A DNA stretch of 64,000 nucleotides, taken from positions 6,356,272 to 6,420,271 of the forward strand of contig CP073041.1 of assembly GCA_025370055.1 (NCBI GenBank), in the 5' to 3' direction. Position numbers and translations under genes: made by a program. The DNA is from Woronichinia naegeliana WA131. GTDB taxonomy: Bacteria; Cyanobacteriota; Cyanobacteriia; Cyanobacteriales; Microcystaceae. The notes under the pieces were generated by a model, which saw nothing but the letters and a program-made list of their open reading frames with translations, ran no database searches and was not told where the DNA came from. Within the stretch, counting starts at the first letter, position 1; each line of letters opens with the position of its first letter. Below are positions 57,153-64,000 of the stretch, in pieces.

Positions 57153-58429
57153 GCGCTGGTATCGTCTAGCTAGAAGCTACAAACGTTGCAATACGAGAGG
57201 TTCAAGAAATCAGGCGAATTTGGAGTAAGTCCTCCCAAGTAAACCCTTTTTCAATTATACCGAGAGCTACAGCAGGAACTTCTCTAGTCGTAAAATGGCT
57301 GCGAACAAAGTTATGAACCATCCAGAAAATATCTAGGACTCGCTGTAATCCCACAACAGATTTAGCATAAGTATTTGTACGACGGCGAAAGGCGGCTAAA
57401 TAGCGTCGGATAGCACTATTAAATGCCTCAACGTGGTTGGCATGGATGTCCTTTTCTTCTGGTTTTTCTGTTGTCTCAGGATGTTCAGTTTTCGGAGTTT
57501 CTACTTTCTTTAGTTTACCCTCAGAATCTCGACGTTTACTACTCTTATTTTTTAGTCTTACCACAAGACCCTTCGGTAATACTTTGGTGGGACGACCTCG
57601 CTTTCCAGTCCTTAATACTTCGTGACAAATATTAAATAGCAGTTGACTATATCGCTTTTCTCCATCTGTAAATAACTGGAGAGATTCTGCACTCCTTTCA
57701 AATAATTTCGCTACCGTCATCATTGCTTCTAGAAATAATTTCTGCTCTTTTCGACCACATTTTAAATGCCAAATAAAGCGGCTAGCCCTGTCCATGAGCA
57801 CGATTGTCCACCCCTCAGAGGCACTTGCTTCTTTATTTTTTCCAACTTTTGTGTATAGTTCATCCCCTTCTATTACTAATTTAACAAATTCATTCACTAA
57901 GGCGTATAAAAATAATGTCTCTTGTAATCCTGATAATTTCTTTTCCCAATTCAATATTGTTGTTTTCGCGTAGCCGAATACTCGGGCTGCTGCATTTAAT
58001 CCTATTCCTTCCATTCTGGCTTTTAATACTTTTACAATTTCACTTAATGGGGTTTCTAAGCCAGCGATTACGCTACCATAAGTCTCAGCAAAACAAGAAC
58101 TACATTCTTGACAAATGAACATTTTACGTTCCCCGTTACCTTTCGTTTGATAATGAGAATGTATTTTTACTTTTTCACTATAGCAATGAGGACAGTTTTT
58201 CTTGAATAAGGCATCCTCTTTCTCTTGGCACAAGCCAACATCATTTAGGACTTCCATAGAGCTTTTCTTTAATATTGACATTGTTTTCTGTTTCCCTCTT
58301 CTTTGATATAATGACAATAATAATAGTATAATAAAAACGAGCCGATGTCTAGTCTTAAACTATTTTTCTATTTTCTCAAAGCCTTACACCATAACTTTTT
58401 CCAACTTTGATCAGACGATACCAGTGCCC
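57153..58429 (-). mobile_element. IS1-like insertion sequence, copy 2
   Basis: Ends GCGCTGGTATCGTCT and, inverted, GGGCACTGGTATCGTCT; the 8-bp duplication TTAGATAG is at 57145-57152 and 58430-58437. Intact compared with copy 1 at 636-1911. Confidence 0.88.
57202..58317 (-). CDS. IS1-like DDE transposase
   Basis: 371 residues, intact version of the protein at 731-1804: zinc-ribbon Cys pairs (CPHC, CQEC), GLNAAARVFGYAKTTILNWE, GDELYTKVGKNKEASASEGW, LFTDGEKRYSQLL and HVEAFNSAIRRYLAAFRRRT, ending VPAVALGIIEKGFTWEDLLQ. Differs from copy 1 by several substitutions, so the two are not recent duplicates. Confidence 0.88.
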   Translation of the reverse strand: MSLYQRRGKQKTMSILKKSSMEVLNDVGLCQEKEDALFKKNCPHCYSEKVKIHSHYQTKGNGERKMFICQECSSCFAETYGSVIAGLETPLSEIVKVLKARMEGIGLNAAARVFGYAKTTILNWEKKLSGLQETLFLYALVNEFVKLVIEGDELYTKVGKNKEASASEGWTIVLMDRASRFIWHLKCGRKEQKLFLEAMMTVAKLFERSAESLQLFTDGEKRYSQLLFNICHEVLRTGKRGRPTKVLPKGLVVRLKNKSSKRRDSEGKLKKVETPKTEHPETTEKPEEKDIHANHVEAFNSAIRRYLAAFRRRTNTYAKSVVGLQRVLDIFWMVHNFVRSHFTTREVPAVALGIIEKGFTWEDLLQIRLIS

Positions 58430-58437
58430 TTAGATAG

Positions 58438-58725
58438 AATCAACAGTAAAAATGAATAACCTAAATATTAAAGACCTCGACCACTTAGGAATCGTAGCGG
58501 GAATTATAGATGAAATGGGTTTAGTAGAAATTATCGATGAGGAAGTGGGAACTCATCCTCAAGAAAAGCTCAGTGTAGGTACAATAGTAAAAGCAATGAT
58601 ATTAAACTGCTTAGGATGTATTAATGCTCCGTTATATTTGTTTAGTGAATTTTTTAAAGGAAAAGCATTAGAACACCTATTAGGAGAAGGAATAAAAGCA
58701 GAAGATTTAAATGATGACAAGCTAG
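58438..58725 (+). pseudogene. IS1634-type transposase, N-terminal fragment
   Basis: From ATG 58452 it reads MNNLNIKDLDHLGIVAGIID to GEGIKAEDLNDDKLG, homologous to the first ~92 residues of the intact protein at 14476 but a different member (~60% identity by eye). Cut at ~58725 by an IS5-type element start. Confidence 0.8.
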
Positions 58726-58792
58726 GAGACAAAATATACATTGAAGAGAGGTGTGAATATGACAAGGCGTTATGCGTTACGGGATGACCAAT
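58726..58792 (+). pseudogene. IS5-type element, first 67 bases
   Basis: GAGACAAAATATACATTGAA, then GAGAGGTGTGAATATGAC and the start MTRRYALRDDQW. The RYALRDDQW opening is typical of small IS5-family ORFs (ISSoc-like). Cut after the 12th codon by element C. Confidence 0.6.
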
Positions 58793-60182
58793 GGGTGTGA
58801 CCTTTAGTTGATGAAGGAAAAGAAAAGTGTTAACATGGGATGAAAAGTGACAAAGAGGAAACAATGATGACAGCAAAACTAATTAATGTAGAGGGTTCAA
58901 AGATAAAAATAGAACTAACATTAGAACTCAGTCGTTCAATGTTGGATACAGAAATAAATATTCAAAAAGGCTTAAACGAAGTAGGTTGCATCGCCAGCAA
59001 AGAAGCCTTGAAATATTTAGATACAGATGGTTCACCCTTAAAAATCGGTGAAGAAATCTGGAAGAGTAAGGGAGAGCAACCGAAAGAATATCAAACACCT
59101 TATGGTGAGGTTATAGTGAATCGTCATGTATATCAGCGTTCACCTTTGAGGAAAAACGTATTGCCCCTTAGAAAGAGAATCAAGGATAATCATAACATCA
59201 ACGCCATTATTGGCAAAACAGGTATCCTCAAAAATGTCAGGGATGGCAGGCAAAGAGGTGAAAAATGATTTATTAGAAAATCATGGTAGAAAAGTAGCGC
59301 TATCCTATATCCAAAGATTGAGTGAAGCAGTAGGAAGTGTGGTACAGGCAAAAGAAGAAGCGTGGAGTTATGCCCCGCCCAAGGAGGATAGCCAAATTGC
59401 AACAGTGGGAATAGGATTAGATGGAACCTGTATGCTGATGTGTGAGGATGGCTACCGTGAAGCAATGGTGGGAACCGTTTCCCTATACGATAGTGAGGGA
59501 GAACGTCAACCTACAATCTATCTAGGTGCGGCACCAGAGTATGGAAAAAAGAGTTTTCTAGAAAGATTGGAAAGAGAAATTGAGCGAGCGAAAAACCGTT
59601 ATCCAGAGGCAACATTGGTCGGGATAGCAGACGGGGCAGAATCAAATTGGAAGTTTTTAGAAAAGCAAACGGAAGAACAGATATTAGATTTCTATCATGC
59701 CTCTGGTTACTTAGGTGCCTTGGCAGAAGCGTTGCATCCGAATACCGTGTCAAAACAAAAAGAATGGTTGACTGAAAATTGTCGAGAACTCAAGCATGAA
59801 AAAGGAAAAGCAGGAGAACTGCTAAATCTGATGAAAGAAGTCAAAGAAGAAAAAAGTCATTCTAAGAATCTTACCGAGAAACTACAAGCGGCGATTACTT
59901 ATTACGAGAATCATCAGCATCAAATGGATTATGCTGAATACTTAGAGAAAAAGTATCCGATTGGTTCAGGTGTTACGGAAGCAGCTTGTAAGACGTTGGT
60001 CAAACAACGATTATGTTGTTCAGGAATGCGATGGAAGGAAAAAGGAGCAGGAATTATTTTGAGCCTACGAGCTTTGGTATTGACCAAGGAACGATGGAGT
60101 CAATTTTGGGCAAAACTTGATCAATATGGGTTCCCTGTAGAACCCTGATTACAACAGCTTTTATCAACTAAAGGTCGCACCC
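58793..60182 (+). mobile_element. Element C (ISKra4-type), third copy
   Basis: 1390 bp, ends GGGTGTGACCTTTAGTTGAT and, inverted, GGGTGCGACCTTTAGTTGAT. Left flank ATGACCAAT and right flank CTCTAAGAG do not match, so one side has been rearranged since insertion. Apparently identical to the inner copy at 50665-52054. Confidence 0.9.
58840..60148 (+). CDS. ISKra4-type transposase of element C, frameshifted
   Basis: Two frames, 58840-59268 and up to 60148, with the same ACCTTTGAGG lesion as the copy at 50712. DDE features as in that copy. Full-length protein would need a shift near 59141; no standard slippery heptamer is present there, so this is probably a non-autonomous copy moved in trans. Confidence 0.7.
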
Positions 60183-60291
60183 CTCTAAGAGACCGAGATT
60201 CTAGGAGGGAATGCAAAAAAACTCAGAGATTAGGTCAATATCTCTTGTATCCATAAAAACAAGATCGTGTCTGTATCCTATGTTACCGTTT

Positions 60292-60332
60292 GAATTTGGA
60301 ATTGCTGGTCATCAATCAGCAATTCCAAATTC
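60292..60332. repeat. Perfect 16-bp inverted repeat
   Basis: GAATTTGGAATTGCTG and CAGCAATTCCAAATTC are exact complements around a 9-base loop GTCATCAAT. It lies in a 230-base stretch (60183-60409) without a convincing gene. No T run follows, so it is not a typical terminator. It could be a MITE core or a regulatory hairpin. Confidence 0.7.
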
Positions 60333-60409
60333 AGAATGTAGTCAAAGATACAAAAGGCTCGATGTATTTACTGGCAAGGGTTTTGCTATGAAAATTGCCA
60401 ATTAATCAA

Positions 60410-60970
60410 CTAGGAAGAATTCGAGACAGCGAGAGAAACTGAGTCATCAAGCATAAAATCTAAAAGATGATGCCAGCTTTCAAAGAACAGATATTTGGTC
60501 AAAGAGAGAATATCTTGAAAGAATCCCTTACGAGTGCCGCGTTGGACGCGAATTCTCTGGTAACGTTCATCAACCAAACCTAAAACCGTGTGCAAGAGAA
60601 AAGCCAGCAAATTCAGGATAAGCAAAACAGAGGCGAGGTGTTGTTTACCATGCCCAAAATTATGCTCTAAGTGATAGCCTCGATTTTTGAGAATATTGTG
60701 ATTCTCGTTCTCAGTACGCCAACGAGTCCGTCCAGCACGACAGACATCAAGAACGATGTGAGGGGTGAGAAAATGATTGGTAATCCAACTATTGTGATAA
60801 AGAAGTTGAGCATCGGATTCGCGGTGGATTTTTAGCTCACACCAGTTAACCAACAAAGCAGGCTGTTGGTCTCGCAGGGGAATCTGATTGAGATAACGGC
60901 AGTGCCAAATCTCGAAATACTTCCCATTCCAACGTCGGTGTTGAGTGGTTTTGACTTCTCCATTAGCTTC
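60410..60970 (-). pseudogene. Transposase, C-terminal part
   Basis: The minus strand is open from element A (60970) to a stop at 60410. It reads EVKTTQHRRWNGKYFEIWHC, WCELKIHRESDAQLLYHNSW and RTRWRTENENHNILKNRGYH LEHNFGHGKQ. The RWRTENENHNILKNRGYHLEHNFGHG block, with its Glu, is a DDE transposase C-terminal signature of an ISNCY-like group. The N-terminal part is not found beyond element A. Confidence 0.65.
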
Positions 60971-60976
60971 TAAATA

Positions 60977-62663
60977 GGGCTTGCTGAAAAAAGCTGAAAC
61001 CTTTACGGAGAAAAATAGTAGGCGAATTAAGAACCGCTAGAATGCACGAAAATAGGGTAGAATGCCTCAAAACCATTGCATTAAGAAGAGAGAAAGCAGA
61101 TGTACCGAAAGCAACAGTACTCAATTGAAACACCAGAAAACTTGAAAAATCTGTTCGGCGGGCAGTTAGACGAAGAAAATCGTTGGATAGAAATGTCAAA
61201 AATGATTCCCTGGGAAGAATATGAGGAAGAATATGCAAAAAACTTCACAGAAAAAAAAGGAGCCCCAGCCAAATCATTTAGAATGGCATTAGGAGCATTA
61301 ATTATCAAAGAAATTTCAGGAAAAAGTGACAGAGAAACAGTAGAACAAATAAAAGAGAACCCTTATTTACAGTACTTTATAGGAATGGAAAGCTATAGTA
61401 GCAAAGAAGCATTTAATGCGTCAATGATGGTTCATTTTCGTAAAAAAATAGGAATGGAATTAATAAATAAAATTAATAAAGAAATAGAAAAAAAGCGACG
61501 GGTGTAGCGTCAGAAAAAAAAGAAAATGAAGGAAAGTTATTGTTAGATGCGACTTGTACACCAGCAGATATAAAATATCCAACGGATATAGGAATATTGA
61601 ATGATGCCAGAGAAAAAACAGAAAAAATAATAGATAAGCTGTATGAAGAAATAAAAGAGAAAAGGAAAGAAAAGCCGAGGACTTATAGGGAAGTGGCAAG
61701 AAAAGAGTACTTAGCCATAGCAAAAAAACGTCGTGTGTCAAAAAAAGAAAGAAGAAAAGGAACAAAAAAACAACTAGGATATATAAAAAGAAACTTGTCT
61801 GATATAGAAAAAATGATAGAAGAGGGAGCAAAGTTAGAAAAACTAACGAAAAAAGAGCAAGAAGAGCTTGTAACGATAGGAAAAGTGTATGAGCAACAGT
61901 TAGAAATGTATGAAAAAAAGACAAATAAAGTAGAAAACAGAATTGTGAGTGTAAGCCAACCTCACGTGCGTCCAATAGTGCGTGGAAAAGCGGGAAAAGC
62001 AGTAGAGTTTGGAGCTAAAATATCGGCAAGTAATGTGAATGGCTTTGTCTTCTTAGACAAATTAAGTTGGGATAATTACAACGAATCGGGAGATTTACAA
62101 GCGCGAATAGAAGAATATAAAAGGGAAACAGGATGTTATCCGGAATCGGTTCATGTGGATAAAATCTATCGAACAAAAGCGAATCGAGCTTATTGTAAAG
62201 AAAGGGATATAAGAATGAGTGGTCCCCGATTGGGAAGACCGCCGAAAGAGGTGAGCAAAGAAAAAAAGAAAGAGGCACGCTCAGATGAAAGAGTGCGTAA
62301 TGCCATTGAGGGTAAATTCGGACAGGGAAAGAGGAAATTTAGTCTTGGTCGAGTGATGGCCAAACTACCTGAGACCTCGGAAACGGTAATTGCGATGAAC
62401 TTTTTGGTAATGAATCTTTCTACTCTACTTCAGAAGACAAAAAGTAAAAAGTTGTAGAGTCGTTTTTCTTGTGAAAAATGGTGTTAATTTTCCTCTCTTT
62501 TGTGAGGAGTGATTTGTGTTGACCTTTTTAGACAGAAAGGAACAATAGATTAAACAAAATCTGTATTTTGATTTGTTTCCATAAGGATAAGTTATCTATG
62601 CTTTTTCAGTCCATACTTCCCTAACCCACATTTCTTTCGTTTTTTGACTTTTTCAGCAAGCCC
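60977..62663 (+). mobile_element. Element A (IS5-like), copy 4
   Basis: 1687 bp with ends GGGCTTGCTGAAAAA and inverse; duplication TAAATA (60971-60976 and 62664-62669). The right-hand TAAATA is shared with the MITE that begins at 62670. Confidence 0.94.
61100..62457 (+). CDS. IS5-like transposase with A AAA AAG shift site
   Basis: Same two-phase organisation as 16365-17722 (first frame to 61507, main frame to 62457), with seven A at the junction and the phased A AAA AAG heptamer. Only scattered substitutions separate it from the other copies (for example LSDIEKM for LSHIEKM). Full transposase requires -1 frameshifting or transcript slippage. Confidence 0.75.
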
Positions 62664-62669
62664 TAAATA

Positions 62670-62879
62670 GGGTCTGCTGAAAAAGTCCACAAAACGAACC
62701 TAGATGCCACAGGAGGCGAAAAATGGTGACTTCAGAGAGTAGTTTCCAATTTCAACCCCCAGTTTTCCAACGACGTGCATGGGCTTTGAGCCTCCAAAGG
62801 CCATAACCTTGCACCTGATCGTTTTTAAAATGCTTGAAAGCATTATCTGGCAAGGGTTCTATACTTATTCAGCAAGCCC
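62670..62879. mobile_element. 210-bp MITE with element A-like ends
   Basis: Ends GGGTCTGCTGAAAAAG (62670) and, inverted, GGGCTTGCTGAATAAG (to 62879), close to those of element A, with TAAATA on both sides (62664-62669 and 62880-62885). The interior has no transposase; a fragment TGAAAGCATTATCTGGCAAG is unrelated to element A. It has cut the 5' part of a DUF4926 gene. Confidence 0.75.
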
Positions 62880-62885
62880 TAAATA

Positions 62886-63075
62886 CAAACTCTGTCGAGG
62901 CGATGTGGCGACGATTGTTGAGCATCATGCTGTTGCTGAAGGAGAAGATGGTTATAGTTTGGAAGTGTTTAATGCGACGGGGGAAATGATCGCCGTTATT
63001 ACGGTGGCAGAGTCACAAATTACTCCTCTCAGCCGTAATACTATTTTGAATGCTCGTCTGTTGGAAGTGGCTTAA
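62886..63075 (+). pseudogene. DUF4926 protein, 5' end lost
   Basis: The open frame continues from the MITE with YKLCRGDVATIVEHHAVAEG EDGYSLEVFNATGE and ends LLEVA. DUF4926 proteins are ~75 residues and start with D-x-V-x-L...LRRGDVGTVVE; here the first ~10 residues and start codon are gone. Overlaps the end of the convergent Uma2 gene by 35 bases. Often found beside small TA-like genes in cyanobacteria. Confidence 0.7.
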
Positions 63076-63649
63076 AATCCACATCTTCATAAATATCTTG
63101 AATGGTCATTTCCAGATTTAAGATCGGCGATCGCAGTGTGGCTTGAGGATTTTCGTAGGTGCGATAAAGCCAGGTCTCATCATCGGTTTTGCAATATTGT
63201 TCAACTTGTAATTCAGATTGTTTCACCAGCCAATATTCCCGAAAACTGGGAATGGAACGATAAGCTTTAAATTTATCGCCTCGGTCATAGTCTGACGTGG
63301 ATTGGGACAATACTTCGATAATCAAGACTGGATTCAGGATGGTATCGGTACGGTTTTCATAAAACTGGGGTTCATCGTGGATAACCAAAACATCGGGGTA
63401 GGTATAGCGACGGGTTTCAGGTATCCAGACCCGCAGATCACTGGCAAAAACTTTACCTTTGTTCGGTTTTAAGGCAATTCGCAAAAATGTACAGAGGTTG
63501 ATAATAATTTGATTGTGAATCAGGGAACCACCAGTCATCGGGATAATTACTCCGTCTAGGTATTCATTTCTCTGTTCGGACTTTTCTTCTAGGGCTAAAT
63601 ATTCGGCGGGACTGTATAGTTTGGGGGGAGATTCAACTAAAGTAGGCAT
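63041..63649 (-). CDS. Uma2-family (PD-(D/E)XK-like) endonuclease
   Basis: 202 residues. Uma2/DUF820 hallmarks: YSPAEYLALEEKSEQRNEYL DG, IHNQIIINLCTFL, YTYPDVLVIHDEP (PDV with Asp), PVLIIEVLSQST (E-V-L-S) and DRGDKFKAYRSIPSFREYWL. The acidic residues form a restriction-endonuclease-like site. The family is hugely expanded in cyanobacteria, with unknown biological role, possibly in mobile DNA processing. Confidence 0.92.
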   Translation of the reverse strand: MPTLVESPPKLYSPAEYLALEEKSEQRNEYLDGVIIPMTGGSLIHNQIIINLCTFLRIALKPNKGKVFASDLRVWIPETRRYTYPDVLVIHDEPQFYENRTDTILNPVLIIEVLSQSTSDYDRGDKFKAYRSIPSFREYWLVKQSELQVEQYCKTDDETWLYRTYENPQATLRSPILNLEMTIQDIYEDVDFKPLPTDEHSK

Positions 63650-63653
63650 AATT

Positions 63654-63860
63654 TTAAGCGGTTACTAAAGGTAGAGCAAAGGATTGAAGATTAATTTCAT
63701 CAACATTTTGAGAATAATTATCGAGGGTAATAGCCACTACCTTACCTTGCTCGTCATAGTCCAAAATAAGATCATCTGATACCGCATCAGTTAAAACAAC
63801 GGGGTTACGGGTCAATTCAATGGCTAAAGTATCAGTTTCAGAAAAGTATTGAATTTTCAT
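63654..63860 (-). CDS. DUF2283 protein
   Basis: 68 residues: MKIQYFSETDTLAIELTRNP, then DDLILDYDEQGKVVAITLDN. DUF2283 is a small beta protein (M.I.Y....D.LYI......V.......I..DYDE.G..VGIEIL) often encoded next to nuclease or TA genes. It lies 4 bases upstream of the Uma2 gene and is probably co-transcribed with it; a regulatory partner role is inference. Confidence 0.88.
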   Translation of the reverse strand: MKIQYFSETDTLAIELTRNPVVLTDAVSDDLILDYDEQGKVVAITLDNYSQNVDEINLQSFALPLVTA

Positions 63861-63901
63861 TATGGCTCATAATAATAAAACTAAAGTCAGTGTACTTGTC
63901 T

Positions 63902-64000
63902 ATGTCTAATCTAACTCCCTTTGCCCTACGAGATACCCCAGCCCTAATTGAGCGCATCTTTCCCGCCCAGAAAATTTCGGCGGAGGCACAGAAGGAACGA
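63902..64000 (+). CDS. DUF1156-type DNA methylase, N-terminal start (runs off window)
   Basis: 33 codons from ATG 63902: MSNLTPFALRDTPALIERIF and PAQKISAEAQKER. The pattern LIE..(F/L)P.QKIS.E..KER is the N terminus of DUF1156-containing adenine-specific methylase-like proteins. Divergent from DUF2283 with a 41-base gap. Only the first part is visible, so the catalytic NPPY motif cannot be checked. Confidence 0.6.
   Translation, partial: MSNLTPFALRDTPALIERIFPAQKISAEAQKER

Noticed and set aside
60211-60405. 64-residue ORF containing the 16-bp palindrome
   Set aside because: The frame spans a perfect inverted repeat and has no coding character or start signal.

Overview
The window looks like chromosome from a unicellular or colonial cyanobacterium of the Microcystis/Woronichinia/Crocosphaera kind. 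The evidence is dense HIP1 octamers (GCGATCGC), a ferredoxin-NADP reductase carrying the cyanobacterial CpcD-like linker domain, a phosphoribulokinase of Calvin-cycle type, a cyanobacterial group-2 sigma factor, many small toxin-antitoxin (TA) pairs and an extreme load of insertion sequences. The genus is inference; no rRNA is present.

Layout. 1-3.9 kb: IS fragments, a duplicated DUF4258/YgiT TA region and HIP1-bearing tandem repeats. 4.1-6.6 kb: a two-TM protein with a PLD-like cytosolic domain, convergent with a divergent TrpD-family enzyme. 7.0-9.5 kb: four small secreted proteins, two of them paralogues, one decayed. 9.9-11.9 kb: tRNA-Leu, a metallophosphoesterase, tRNA-Ser and a UPF0016 Mn exporter preceded by a candidate yybP-ykoY manganese riboswitch. 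12.1-19.6 kb: IS block (ISKra4, IS1634, IS5-like, an ISAs1-derived MITE, IS110). 19.7-25.3 kb: core genes petH, prk, ruvB and two hypotheticals. 25.5-35.7 kb: accessory island with a TIR protein, VapC, ParDE, BrnT, Phd and DUF433/DUF5615 TA modules, broken TA remnants, a MITE, IS4 copies that cut an RTX protein, and IscB with its omega RNA. 36-38.7 kb: ISL3 and a frameshifted TnpB. 38.9-42 kb: pirin/HxlR pair, recR and a sigma factor. 42.2-57.0 kb: one nest of insertion sequences up to seven deep, resolved here through target-site duplications (TSDs). 57-62.9 kb: more IS copies and a MITE. 62.9-64 kb: DUF4926 remnant, Uma2 nuclease, DUF2283 and the start of a DUF1156 methylase gene.

Function. 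The housekeeping genes (carbon fixation, electron transfer, recombination repair, Mn homeostasis, transcription) are intact islands between IS clusters. Labels used below: element A is the IS5-like IS with ends GGGCTTGCTGAAAAA; B is the IS4-type IS with ends CTGACTTTTCCCGTTAAG; C is the ISKra4-type IS with ends GGGTGCGACCTTTAG; D is the IS4-type IS with ends CATNNGTGTCAACTTAA; K is the ISKra4-type IS with ends GGGTRCATCCC. Several elements need frameshifting to make full transposase, and several host genes are cut so that only one end survives beside an IS.
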